A stretch of DNA of 64,000 nt, from positions 204,062 through 268,061 of the forward strand of contig JAISNV010000001.1 of the NCBI GenBank assembly GCA_031276035.1. Reading direction: 5' to 3'. The translations under genes were made by a program, and so were the position numbers. This document shows positions 35,581 to 45,241 of the stretch, piece after piece (the first letter of the stretch is position 1; every line of letters begins with the position of its first letter). Under the pieces are notes generated by a model, which searched no databases, had not been told where the DNA came from, and was given only the letters and a program-made list of their open reading frames with translations. The stretch comes from Bacteroidales bacterium (lineage in GTDB: Bacteria; Bacteroidota; Bacteroidia; Bacteroidales; BM520).

Positions 35581-37236
35581 TCATTTCATTCTTTTCCAGT
35601 AAAACCCATATCCGTTCAACATGAAACTACCTTTCGAATCTATGGAAAAGGATTGCTCCTTATCAGATAAATTATTTAAAATGAGAAATTTTTCATCTTT
35701 ATAAATTCGATAATAAGCTAAAATAGAATCATTTTTAACATCAATCCAATCAATTGTTCCGCAACCAAAAACATGAGTCGAATTTCGTTCTTTAATCATT
35801 TTCTTCAATTCTGAGAAAACTTTGTTGCTGATATAATTCTCATCCGAAAGCTTCTTTTCAACATTAGTCCAATCAATTCTTCCGCGTGCTAAAAATCTTG
35901 TGTCATTTTTTCCTGTAATTTTAATCTGCTCATCATAATATTTTTCATCATTTGCCTTTGCAAATTCATCACCATAATAAATTATCGGCGTTCCCGGTAA
36001 GGTTAATATAATTGAATATGCCAGTAAAATTTTATTAGGATTAAATTCCATTAATTCGCCTAAACGAGCGGAAATTCCTTCGCCTTCACGAAAATCCCAT
36101 TTCGGATCACGACAATAATGATTATAAATATATTTTCTATCATATTCGGAAACGTAAACATGTTCCAAACTTAATTCATCATGACAACGAAGGAAAAGAA
36201 ACCATTGACTTTTTTCCGAAATTTCCGGCGTATTTTTTTTATCAAGAATACTGATAATAGGATTTTTATCTTGCGATGCAATAGCCTTGTAAATCATAGG
36301 CATTAGAGGAAAATGATATGCTGCGTTGCATTCATCCGCATCAGCAAAATATTTTACGACTTCCTTCGGCTTCTGGCAAGCTTCTGCAAGAAAAAGAACA
36401 TTCGGACGAACATAATCAAGCACGGCTTTCATAAACTTAAGAATGAGGTGTGTTCCTTCAAGATTTTCGCAATCTGTACCGTCTTCTTTCCAAAGATACG
36501 GAATCGCATCGGCTCTAAAACCATCAACTCCCGATTTCAACCAATACAAAAGAACACGAGTCATTTCCAAAAGCACTTCGGGATTGCGGTAATTCAAATC
36601 CGGCTGAAACTCGAAAAACCGGTGAAAATAATATTCATCGTCATATTTCTTCCAATTACTTTCCTCAATGCCTTTAAAAATAACTCTGGCTTCAGAATAT
36701 TTTTTATCGCTTTCGCTCCAAATAAAATAATCTCTATATTCATTCCCTTTGTCATTCTTAGAATTTTCAAAATATTTATTTTCATCCGAACAATGATTTA
36801 AAGGCAGATCGAAGATAATTTTAAAATTTTTCTGATGAGCCTTTTGAAGGAAATCTTCAAACAATTTTTCAGATTCACTATCTGAAATTTCATAATCCAA
36901 TCCTAACAAAGATTTTCTAACAAGACGGAAATTTCTAACATCAAAACCACCGTCTTTCATCGGAGAATCAAGAACAGGCAATAACCATAAACAGTTAACT
37001 CCCAGCTCTTCAAGATAATCAAACTTTTCAATTAATCCTTTAAAATCAACATTAAATAAATCAACATACAAAGAATACACAACAGTATTTTTATACCATA
37101 AATGCTCCAAATCAGGCAAGTTTAAGTTTGACTTATAGTTTTCAAACTCCGAAATAAATTCGTCCAACAAGTTTATTTCGGAATTCGAATAAAGTTTTTC
37201 CCAAACAGAATATAATTCTTGAAGTTTATTATTCAT
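35581..37236 (-). CDS. GH13 alpha-glucan enzyme, trehalose-synthase-like
   Basis: The 551-residue protein is a (beta/alpha)8 GH13 enzyme without a signal peptide, so it is cytoplasmic. Catalytic residues are D243 (GFRADAIPYL), E285 (LFLAEACQ) and D353 (RCHDELS). DLPLNHCSD supplies the conserved HC region I. RCHDE, the central DxxLNY element and the LPGTPIIYYGDE segment resemble trehalose synthase/maltose glucosyltransferase (GH13_16). However, the N-terminal 45 residues and overall length differ, and no maltokinase domain is attached. Activity on maltose/trehalose or short alpha-glucans is inferred. Confidence 0.8.
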   Translation of the reverse strand: MNNKLQELYSVWEKLYSNSEINLLDEFISEFENYKSNLNLPDLEHLWYKNTVVYSLYVDLFNVDFKGLIEKFDYLEELGVNCLWLLPVLDSPMKDGGFDVRNFRLVRKSLLGLDYEISDSESEKLFEDFLQKAHQKNFKIIFDLPLNHCSDENKYFENSKNDKGNEYRDYFIWSESDKKYSEARVIFKGIEESNWKKYDDEYYFHRFFEFQPDLNYRNPEVLLEMTRVLLYWLKSGVDGFRADAIPYLWKEDGTDCENLEGTHLILKFMKAVLDYVRPNVLFLAEACQKPKEVVKYFADADECNAAYHFPLMPMIYKAIASQDKNPIISILDKKNTPEISEKSQWFLFLRCHDELSLEHVYVSEYDRKYIYNHYCRDPKWDFREGEGISARLGELMEFNPNKILLAYSIILTLPGTPIIYYGDEFAKANDEKYYDEQIKITGKNDTRFLARGRIDWTNVEKKLSDENYISNKVFSELKKMIKERNSTHVFGCGTIDWIDVKNDSILAYYRIYKDEKFLILNNLSDKEQSFSIDSKGSFMLNGYGFYWKRMK

Positions 37237-37364
37237 TCTACAAAAGTAATATTATAATCGAAAAATGAAAAGCGATAATCAATAATTGACAATGATTTTA
37301 TTAATTTGATAATTAAAATTTATATCAACCGGAAACAGTCAACCGTAAACTGTTAATTATTTAT

Positions 37365-37372
37365 TATCTTTG
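37365..37372 (+). promoter_or_regulatory. Candidate -7 element TATCTTTG for thiL
   Basis: A TAnnTTTG match lies 19 bp before the thiL start codon. No TTTG is present at -33. Confidence 0.45.
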
Positions 37373-37391
37373 TGCTTTAAAATTTCATTTT

Positions 37392-38435
37392 ATGTTTGAA
37401 GATAAAGTTTCAAGGACGGAGCTAAAATCTATCGGCGAGTTTAAATTGATTGACGAGATTACAGCTTCTTTTAAGTTGGAAAATAAATCATCTTTATATG
37501 GCATCGGCGACGATTGTGCGGTGATTTCTTATCCTGATAAAAAGATATTGGTTTCGACCGATTTACTTGTTGAAGGTATTCATTTCGATTTGGTTTACAC
37601 TCCGTTGATGCATTTGGGTTATAAGGCTGCAACTGTAAATTTTTCGGATATTTTTGCTATGAACGGCAAGCCGAAACAAATTACCGTAGGAATTGCGATT
37701 TCCAACAGATTTAGTGTTGAAGCTATAAAGGAAATTTATTCCGGTATTGAGCAGGCGTGTAAAAATTATCATGTAGATTTAATCGGAGGCGATACAACTT
37801 CAAGTTTGAACGGATTGTTTATTTCGGTTACTGTTATCGGTGAAGCTGACGACGACAAGATAGTTTACCGTAACGGCGCCCAAACCAACGATCTTATTTG
37901 TGTTTCCGGAAATCTCGGCGCTTCTTATATGGGATTGATGATCCTCGAAAGGGAAAAAGCAACTTGGCAAGCCGATCCGAATATGCAACCCGACCTTGCC
38001 GGAAACGAATACATTCTACAACGTTTCCTTCGTCCCGAAGCGCGCTTCGATATTCCCGAAATTTTGAAATCAAAAAACATTCTTCCTACTGCAATGATTG
38101 ATATTTCCGACGGGCTTGCTTCGGAACTTAATCATATTTGTACTCAATCCAAAAAAGGTTGCAATATCTACGAAGATAAAATTCCGATAGATCCGGCAAC
38201 AATTTTAGTTGCGGAAGAATTCAATATTAATCCGATTACCGCTGCCTTCAATGGCGGTGAAGATTACGAATTACTTTTCACTATAAATCAAAAAGATTAC
38301 GAAGCAGTTAAAGACATTCCACAAATTTCAATCATAGGCCACATTACGGATAATGAAAAAGAAATGTCTTTAATCACTAACGACAATACTGTTGTGGAAC
38401 TAAAAGCTCAGGGATGGGATTCTTTTAAGGATTAA
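37392..38435 (+). CDS. thiL: Thiamine-monophosphate kinase
   Basis: The 347-residue protein has the AIR-synthase/ThiL fold. It begins with GEFKLIDEITASF and carries IGDDCAVI, VSTDLLVEGIHFD and LIGGDTTSS metal and ATP motifs, plus ISDGLASELNHI near the C-terminus. It phosphorylates thiamine monophosphate to the diphosphate cofactor. It stands alone on the plus strand, divergent from the GH13 gene and 188 bp upstream of uvrC. No TPP riboswitch was recognised. Confidence 0.95.
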   Translation: MFEDKVSRTELKSIGEFKLIDEITASFKLENKSSLYGIGDDCAVISYPDKKILVSTDLLVEGIHFDLVYTPLMHLGYKAATVNFSDIFAMNGKPKQITVGIAISNRFSVEAIKEIYSGIEQACKNYHVDLIGGDTTSSLNGLFISVTVIGEADDDKIVYRNGAQTNDLICVSGNLGASYMGLMILEREKATWQADPNMQPDLAGNEYILQRFLRPEARFDIPEILKSKNILPTAMIDISDGLASELNHICTQSKKGCNIYEDKIPIDPATILVAEEFNINPITAAFNGGEDYELLFTINQKDYEAVKDIPQISIIGHITDNEKEMSLITNDNTVVELKAQGWDSFKD

Positions 38436-38623
38436 TAAAACCGATAAAATTTACGAAATAGAATGACAAAATGTTTTTAGATAAAAATTTATAGACAAAA
38501 AAGATTTATACATGATGAAATAATCTGTAAATTCTGAAAACTTTGTAATTTTGTCTAAATTAGTATTCCGAGCTAATTATAAATTATCTTGTTACTGACA
38601 CCTCGACCCGAAAACTTATATTT

Positions 38624-40297
38624 ATGTTGCTGAAAGACGACGAGAAATATTTGAAAACCGTTTTAAAATCACTGCCCGATAGTCCGGGCGTTTATCTGTA
38701 TTCGGATGAGGACAATAATGTCATTTACGTCGGTAAAGCAAAATCCTTGAAGAAACGCGTTGCACAATATTTCAACAAAGATATTGAGGGTAAAACCAAA
38801 GTTTTAGTAAGTAGAATTGCTTCTGTAAGAACAATAGTTGTAAATAATGAGGTTGATGCACTGCTTCTGGAGAATAATCTGATTAAGCAATACAGACCGA
38901 GATATAATGTAATGTTGAAGGACGACAAAACTTATCCTTGGCTTTGTATTAAGAACGAATTGTTTCCGAGGGTTATAAAAACAAGAACCAAGGTTAACGA
39001 CGGTTCAGAATATTTCGGACCTTATGCTTCCGTAAGAATGCTTAAAACGCTTATGGAAACAATTGAGCAACTATATAAATTACGTTCGTGCAACCTGAGA
39101 CTTACTAAAGAAAATATTAAAAAATGTAAGTATAATGTTTGTTTGAAATATCATATCGGTAAATGCGCCGCACCTTGTATCGGGTTACAATCCGAAGAAG
39201 ATTATATTAAATCTATTAAGGACGTTCGTAAAATTATAAACGGGGATATTTCTTCGATTATGAAGGAACTTGAGCATAATATGTATGAACATGCCGACAA
39301 ATTGGAGTTTGAGCAGGCGCAAATTTTTAAAGAAAAGATTGATATTCTACGAAATTATCAAAGTAAATCGATGGTTGCAGCCAATAAAAATTTGAATGCT
39401 GATGTTTTTTCTGTTGCATCGGATAAAAGTACGATTTATATCAATTATATGCGAGTTGTTGAAGGAGCATTAATTCATGCCCACACCTCTGAAATTAAGA
39501 AAGTTCTGGATGAAAGTGAGGAGGAAGTTTTGACTTTGATGATTCCGCAAATCAGAGAGCAGTTTAACAGTAATGCTAAAGAGATAATTTTACCTTTTCA
39601 TTTGCAAATTGAATTAGAAAACATCAAATATACTGTCCCAAAAGTAGGCGACAAAAGGAATTTATTGGATTTATCGCGACGAAATTTGAAATATTATCAG
39701 CTCGAACAAGAAAAGAGAAAAAGTTTGGTTGATCCGGAGCGGCATACAAAACGTATTATGCAAACTATGATGACGGATTTGCACATGAATGTTGAGCCAC
39801 GCAGAATTGAGTGTTTTGATAATTCTAATATTCAAGGAACTGATGCGGTTGCTGCTATGGTTTGTTTTATCGACGGAAAACCTGCGAAAAAAGAATACCG
39901 GCATTTTAACATTAAAACTGTTGAAGGACCAAATGATTTTGCTTCTATGGAAGAAGTTATTTACCGTAGATATAAACGTGTTCTGGATGAAAATCTTGAT
40001 ATGCCGCAATTAATCGTGATTGACGGCGGAAAAGGGCAGTTGAGCTCCGCATTAAAAAGTCTTGATAAATTGGAATTGCGTAATAAAGTTACCATAATCG
40101 GAATAGCAAAGCGCCTGGAAGAAATTTATTTTCCTGGTGATGATATTCCATTATACCTAAACAAAAATTCTGAAACATTAAAAATCATTCAGCAATTACG
40201 AGATGAGGCGCACCGGTTCGGAATTACACATCATAGGAATAAGAGGAGTAAACGTATGCTCGGAGATACGAAAAAAGGGAAAAAAAAGAAAAAGTGA
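38624..40297 (+). CDS. uvrC: UvrABC excinuclease subunit C, lacking the C-terminal HhH domain
   Basis: The 557-residue protein has an N-terminal GIY-YIG nuclease (PGVYLYSDEDNNVIYVGKAK), a four-Cys region (CNLR, KCKYNVCL, KCAAPC), a UVR/UvrB-binding segment (EFEQAQIFKEKIDILRNYQ) and the RNase-H-like second nuclease (IECFDNSNIQG, LIVIDGGKGQL). It ends right after HRNKRSKRM with a Lys-rich tail (KKGKKKKK). The tandem helix-hairpin-helix module that normally fills the last 50 or so residues is absent. None of the three frames past the poly-A codons restores it. Dual incision in nucleotide excision repair is the family role. Confidence 0.93.
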   Translation: MLLKDDEKYLKTVLKSLPDSPGVYLYSDEDNNVIYVGKAKSLKKRVAQYFNKDIEGKTKVLVSRIASVRTIVVNNEVDALLLENNLIKQYRPRYNVMLKDDKTYPWLCIKNELFPRVIKTRTKVNDGSEYFGPYASVRMLKTLMETIEQLYKLRSCNLRLTKENIKKCKYNVCLKYHIGKCAAPCIGLQSEEDYIKSIKDVRKIINGDISSIMKELEHNMYEHADKLEFEQAQIFKEKIDILRNYQSKSMVAANKNLNADVFSVASDKSTIYINYMRVVEGALIHAHTSEIKKVLDESEEEVLTLMIPQIREQFNSNAKEIILPFHLQIELENIKYTVPKVGDKRNLLDLSRRNLKYYQLEQEKRKSLVDPERHTKRIMQTMMTDLHMNVEPRRIECFDNSNIQGTDAVAAMVCFIDGKPAKKEYRHFNIKTVEGPNDFASMEEVIYRRYKRVLDENLDMPQLIVIDGGKGQLSSALKSLDKLELRNKVTIIGIAKRLEEIYFPGDDIPLYLNKNSETLKIIQQLRDEAHRFGITHHRNKRSKRMLGDTKKGKKKKK

Positions 40298-40311
40298 ATC
40301 TTACGATTTTA

Positions 40312-41670
40312 CTAGAACAATTTTAATTTATTAAATAACTTTATTGTTTCCTGTACTGAATGCGGGAAGCATAACACAACAACTCTGTCGTCAGCAGAGA
40401 TTTGAAATTCACTATTAACAATATGACTTTCATAACCTCTAATTACACCACCTATTATTGCGCCATCGGGAAGTTTTAAACTTCCGACGGGGCGTTTGGT
40501 TACGTAAGAGCCTTTTTTAGCGGTAATTTCAAGAACTTCTGCATCAATTCCGCTTAGAAATTTTAAAATAGAAACATCGGCATTTAAGGTAAAACGAGTA
40601 ATATATCCTGCCGTAATCAATTTTTTATTGATAATACCGTCGATACCTATTCTCTGTGCAAGTTCAATATAATCTATACTATCCATTAATGCAATAACCT
40701 TTTTAACTCCGAATTGTTTTGCGAGCATGCAAGTTAAAATATTTGTTTCGGAGTTATCCGTAACGGCAATAAAAGCATCCATTTCACTGATGTCTTCATC
40801 TTCAAGGAGTTCGATATCCCGTGCATCGCCGTTAATTACGAGTCCGTTGCTACCGATAATTGCCGCCAGTTTATTACATCTTTCAACATTTCTTTCTATA
40901 ACTTTTATATTAAGGGTATTATTGAGTTTATGAATCATCATTCGGCAGATTCTTCCGCCACCTACTATCATGATATTCTTAATATTAACATTATCTTTTC
41001 CGGTAGCATTGAGCAGCAGTTCTTTTCCTTTAGGCTTAGATAGTGCGAGAACAAAATCTCCCGGTTGAAGTATATCGGTATCAAGGGGCATTATAGGTTT
41101 ATTCTCTCTCATTATTATAAGAAAGGTAAAATCACCGGATTTAAATTCGTCCTTAATTGCTTTGATAGATTTATTTATGATTTTCGAATCTTCATCGAGG
41201 TGAAACAACTGCAAAGAAAGTTTTTTATCTGTAAAATCAACAACTTCCGTGGCAGTTACATGAGAAATCAGGTCGATACATTCATCAGCGGCAATAAGTT
41301 CGGGAAACACCAGTTCGTCAATACCGGTACTGTTAAATATTTCAATACTGTTATCCAAAAAATATTCGAGATTATGAACGCGGGCAATAGTTTTTTCTGC
41401 GCCCAGTTTTTTCCCAATTAAGCAAGTCACAATATTAGCCTTTTCGTCGTGCAGAACAGAAATCAGCAGATTGGCATTTTTCACATCCGCATTGTTGAGT
41501 ACGTCAATAGAAGTTGAGTCTCCGCTAATGGCTTTCAGATCGGAATGAGTTTCAACATATTCCAAATTCTTTTGATTAGAATCAATTATAGTAATATTAT
41601 GATCTTTACCTGTAAGCATTTTAGCCAAAAAATCGCCTACTTCACCGTCACCTGCAATAATGATGTTCAT
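40312..41670 (-). CDS. trkA: Trk potassium uptake regulatory subunit TrkA
   Basis: The 452-residue cytoplasmic protein is a tandem of RCK units. The first Rossmann fold begins IIIAGDGEVGDFLAKML and the second IMIVGGGRICRMMIHKL. Each is followed by an acidic nucleotide-binding strand end and a TrkA-C domain. It gates a TrkH/KtrB potassium channel by NAD(H) or ATP binding; the channel gene is not in the window to the left. It lies 8 bp after the C25 protease gene, presumably co-transcribed with it. Confidence 0.93.
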   Translation of the reverse strand: MNIIIAGDGEVGDFLAKMLTGKDHNITIIDSNQKNLEYVETHSDLKAISGDSTSIDVLNNADVKNANLLISVLHDEKANIVTCLIGKKLGAEKTIARVHNLEYFLDNSIEIFNSTGIDELVFPELIAADECIDLISHVTATEVVDFTDKKLSLQLFHLDEDSKIINKSIKAIKDEFKSGDFTFLIIMRENKPIMPLDTDILQPGDFVLALSKPKGKELLLNATGKDNVNIKNIMIVGGGRICRMMIHKLNNTLNIKVIERNVERCNKLAAIIGSNGLVINGDARDIELLEDEDISEMDAFIAVTDNSETNILTCMLAKQFGVKKVIALMDSIDYIELAQRIGIDGIINKKLITAGYITRFTLNADVSILKFLSGIDAEVLEITAKKGSYVTKRPVGSLKLPDGAIIGGVIRGYESHIVNSEFQISADDRVVVLCFPHSVQETIKLFNKLKLF

Positions 41671-41678
41671 AGTAATAA

Positions 41679-43973
41679 TTATTTTATAAACTTCGATATA
41701 TCATTTCCATATCTGACAAAATAAGTCCCGGATGAAAGGTTTGATATATCAATAGTATTTTGAATGTTTGCTTTTTGTGATTTAATTATTTGACCGGAGA
41801 TGTTTAATATTTCAATTAACTGTTTGCATCCGTCATTTTCAGAGATAACAACATTGATATAATCGTTTGCAGGATTAGGATAAATACTGAATATTGCACT
41901 ATCGGAGTTATCAGTTATGCCTACTCCATTATTTATAGTTATTGTCATTGAAGTTAACAAAGTATTATAATCGCTAACATATAACTCTATAGATTCCATA
42001 TCATCAGACAATTCTCTTATAAAATCTATAACACAAAACCCTTCTTCATCAGTAACAGCTCTTCCAAGAAATTCATTTTCATACATTACAACGCACGAAA
42101 TGTTTGCTTTAGCGTCTCCATTGACAGTGACTCCAACATTATATAAAGTTGCATTTAACTCTATTTCCATTACCCCTAAAGCCTCAACATTATAAGGCTC
42201 ATCTCTCCAGATTGCCAATGTAGGATCTCCGAAAGCATTACAACAATAGAAACACCATCTAAGAGCGCCTTCTTCCCATTGTCCGGGAGCATTAACCCAG
42301 GGCGCAGTAGCTGTTTTAGATTCTTTATGTGCTCTTCCCAAACGATTGTATTTGTCGGTATATAAAGCATCGACAAACTCTCTATTAATATGCAAAGACG
42401 GTCCTTCTGTTTGCCCTTCATTAAACCATCCGTAACGTGAATTAAAAAATCCACCGACAGCAATATTTTCGTTTGTTAACATTTTCTCTGCTATACAGTC
42501 GTTTTCATCAAAAGCACCGCAAATACAACCATGAGTATAGATTAAAGTATAATTATGAGTTTCACCGTCGAGTCCCGAGAAATTGTTTGCTGTAATATCG
42601 CTATTATAAAAGCGCATTGCATAATTCCAATCGGAATGACCGTTATGATATATAAATGGAGCTCCTTCATTCATTCTCGCCATCAAATGTTGCTTATACC
42701 ATAATGAATTTCTGTCGTACAAAGAATCATAGGGATCGGTTTCGGGAATACCATTTGTGTAATAACCGTTATCATTACGAGCGCCGACAAGCAATTCCAC
42801 ATAATCGGCACCCCAAGATAGAGGATTATCATATAAATGTTCCCCAACAAGTAAAGGCGAATTTAATTCTCCCAATACAGGATTCAATTGATAAGAAACG
42901 ATTTTATGTATCATGGCATTAAGCTCATTCATATTTGAAAACGGCATCCTTGCGACAGAAATTTCGGGAAGTAAGTCATCCTCACCAATTTCGCCCCAAC
43001 GCGAATTATTATTATCATTCCAACTCCCGTCTAAAGCAGAAAAATAAAGGTCTGAAGGAATATTATTATCTTCATAAAGATAACTGGATTCTACTTGACA
43101 GAAGAAACCTCTGTAAGGACAAATTTCAATATCACCGCCAAGTAACACATATTCTATTGAATGATTAGTATACTCTTGTATTATGTAATTTCTTACTTTT
43201 TCGGCATTATCAACACCATCCATTTCCGAATATATCTCTTCCAAATCTTTAAATTTAGAAAGTAATCCGTATTTTGTATGAAGCAAATTCAGCTCATTAA
43301 AAGCAGATTGATAAGTAGAAGTTGATAATATCAATACATCATAGTCATCTGATTTACTATCAGCTATCAGTGGAATATATTTACCAATCATTTCAACATT
43401 CTGCACTTTCTTATCAATATCTACAGTTTTCTTTAATAATCTTAATGCTTCCCCGGCTTTTTCAGTCGGATTAGCTGAAATTTTTACGGTGATGTAAGAA
43501 TAATATGATAATTTATTTTCCGAAGGATTATAAACTACAGGGGTAAAGCAAACATTTGCGATAGAATGCCCGCGATAGTAATTAGTTGATAAAACACCAT
43601 GTGCATTATCGGGATATTTATTGCTTTTATAAACTTCTTCGTTTTTATTAAACGCCGGAGGAAGATTCGACGAATATGGTTGTACCGCTTGTTTAGGATA
43701 TAATTGAGTATCAATATCAAGTTCGATTAATTCTCCGAATTCGAGCACAATATTTGAAGCTTCACAACCGGGAAGCAAGAGAATATCAGCGGCAAAATAC
43801 GGCAAGAGAGGATCGCCTAAAGTAGCACTTTGTAAGGTATTTTCAAATTCTACCGTACAATAATTGTTTTTATAAATAATTTTAGGATTAGAAAAGTTAT
43901 ATGTTTTGCTGATTTCTTGTGCAAACATATTTAATGTGAATAAACAAAGGATTGGTAATAATAACTTTTTCAT
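41679..43973 (-). CDS. C25 (gingipain-family) cysteine peptidase, T9SS type A sorting domain
   Basis: The 764-residue protein has a signal peptide (1-19), a C25-type propeptide region (about 25-200), a caspase-like catalytic domain (about 208-590), one beta domain (about 595-685) and a type A sorting domain (SIYPNPANDYINVVI onward). The catalytic His is H446 (YHNGHSDWN). C483 in THGCICGAFD has the CxxGxF spacing of the arginine gingipain catalytic Cys. D308 (PSDLYFSALDG) sits at the position of a gingipain S1 acidic residue, and the Kgp-type SYWGED motif is absent. Specificity therefore differs from the 11359-15108 enzyme and could be Arg-like; this is inference. A promoter lies at 44033-44064; trkA follows. 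Confidence 0.85.
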   Translation of the reverse strand: MKKLLLPILCLFTLNMFAQEISKTYNFSNPKIIYKNNYCTVEFENTLQSATLGDPLLPYFAADILLLPGCEASNIVLEFGELIELDIDTQLYPKQAVQPYSSNLPPAFNKNEEVYKSNKYPDNAHGVLSTNYYRGHSIANVCFTPVVYNPSENKLSYYSYITVKISANPTEKAGEALRLLKKTVDIDKKVQNVEMIGKYIPLIADSKSDDYDVLILSTSTYQSAFNELNLLHTKYGLLSKFKDLEEIYSEMDGVDNAEKVRNYIIQEYTNHSIEYVLLGGDIEICPYRGFFCQVESSYLYEDNNIPSDLYFSALDGSWNDNNNSRWGEIGEDDLLPEISVARMPFSNMNELNAMIHKIVSYQLNPVLGELNSPLLVGEHLYDNPLSWGADYVELLVGARNDNGYYTNGIPETDPYDSLYDRNSLWYKQHLMARMNEGAPFIYHNGHSDWNYAMRFYNSDITANNFSGLDGETHNYTLIYTHGCICGAFDENDCIAEKMLTNENIAVGGFFNSRYGWFNEGQTEGPSLHINREFVDALYTDKYNRLGRAHKESKTATAPWVNAPGQWEEGALRWCFYCCNAFGDPTLAIWRDEPYNVEALGVMEIELNATLYNVGVTVNGDAKANISCVVMYENEFLGRAVTDEEGFCVIDFIRELSDDMESIELYVSDYNTLLTSMTITINNGVGITDNSDSAIFSIYPNPANDYINVVISENDGCKQLIEILNISGQIIKSQKANIQNTIDISNLSSGTYFVRYGNDISKFIK

Positions 43974-44032
43974 ATGAATATAATTTTATTCGTTTACTGT
44001 TAATTTAATCATCATATAAGAACCATGCGAGG

Positions 44033-44064
44033 CAAATATAATAACATCTATGAAAATAAACAAG
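44033..44064 (-). promoter_or_regulatory. Promoter of the second C25 gene with internal inverted repeat
   Basis: On the minus strand TATATTTG (44033-44040) lies 20 bp from CTTG (44061-44064), a 3-of-4 match to TTTG. A 9-bp inverted repeat (ATAACATCT 44041-44049, AGATGTTAT 44063-44071) fills the spacer and overlaps the -33 element. This position suits a repressor operator. Confidence 0.5.
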
Positions 44065-44152
44065 ATGTTATAAAAACGTAAGAATTATATTCTTTCGTAT
44101 AGGCAACAGATTTGCCATAATGGTTTATGGTTTAGGAAATTATATAATTAAA

Positions 44153-45238
44153 TTATATATGATTTACAGCATAATAATACGCACCTAATGATGTTGCTTT
44201 TTCCGTGCCTAACCTACTTATTCCTACACCGATGCGTTTACTCGGATCATAAGTAATTTCTTTGCCTGAGAAAGGAACCATAATAGTTCGTGCATCTCCT
44301 TTGAGAAATTTTTGGAGTTGGATCGGATTCTCCAGATTATAAACATCGACTTCCATTCTTGTTATTTCATTTCCTTCCGGAGTTGAGAACGGTTTGTTCA
44401 TTTCAGCAACAAGATCATCCAGAAATATAGGATACGCATTAGAAAGTCCGCCTCCGATAACAACAAGTCCGTCTGTTAATGAAGCTGCATTTGCGATAGC
44501 ATTTCCGGCACCTTCAGCCATTTTCTTGAATGCAATTCGAGCGGCTTCCATATTTCCGGGTTTCTCACCAATTGCAATTTCGTAAATATCTTTAGGTTCC
44601 AAGGTATTTTCATATCTCGGAATATTTACAGAATCTGCGTAGAAATTTCTTACGGCACGAATTGTGGTACTCTCTTCTACACTATAATTCGGATTGAGTT
44701 TATCACTGAATCTGTTTATTTCTCCCTGAGCGGAATTATCACCGGGATATATTTCACAATTTGAAATTATTCCGCTACCGAAACCGGTACCAAGTGTAAT
44801 TCCAAGCAGATTTTTGTATCTTTTCGGGCTTCCTGCTTTTTCGAGCATTGAGTTAACCTCAGGTAACAATCCTGCAATTGCCTCACCATAAGCGAATAAA
44901 TCACCGTCATTATTAATAAATACAGGTATTTGGAAAATATTTTCCAACATCGGACCTAATGCAACACCTCCTCTAAATAAAGGAAGATTCTGTAAGTCGC
45001 CAATGATTCCCAATTCATATTCGGCAGGACCGGGAAAGGCAAAACTTATGGCCGCAGGTTTATCTTTCAATTGATCATAAACCTGTTTAAAACCATTGAT
45101 AATAGTTTTAAGTATATCTTCCAAAAAAATTCCTTTAGCCGATAATTTTATCGGTTTCACTATTTCAATACCATCATTAATTGCTGAAAAAACGAAGTTA
45201 GTACCACCCGCATCAAGGGTCATTACAGTTTTACTCAT
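44153..45238 (-). CDS. ROK-family sugar kinase (or ROK-like regulator without HTH)
   Basis: The 361-residue protein has an ASKHA actin-like fold: phosphate 1 motif LDAGGTNFVF at the N-terminus, ITLGTGFGSGI, and the adenosine motif LVVIGGGLSNAYPIF. No helix-turn-helix is present, so it is an enzyme rather than a repressor. The usual ROK zinc-binding CxCGxxGC motif is missing; the region after GDNSAQGEINRF has no Cys cluster. The substrate is a hexose by family, but which one cannot be told. Its start lies 3 bp past the stop of the deiminase gene, so the two are co-transcribed. Confidence 0.85.
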   Translation of the reverse strand: MSKTVMTLDAGGTNFVFSAINDGIEIVKPIKLSAKGIFLEDILKTIINGFKQVYDQLKDKPAAISFAFPGPAEYELGIIGDLQNLPLFRGGVALGPMLENIFQIPVFINNDGDLFAYGEAIAGLLPEVNSMLEKAGSPKRYKNLLGITLGTGFGSGIISNCEIYPGDNSAQGEINRFSDKLNPNYSVEESTTIRAVRNFYADSVNIPRYENTLEPKDIYEIAIGEKPGNMEAARIAFKKMAEGAGNAIANAASLTDGLVVIGGGLSNAYPIFLDDLVAEMNKPFSTPEGNEITRMEVDVYNLENPIQLQKFLKGDARTIMVPFSGKEITYDPSKRIGVGISRLGTEKATSLGAYYYAVNHI

Positions 45239-45241
45239 AAT

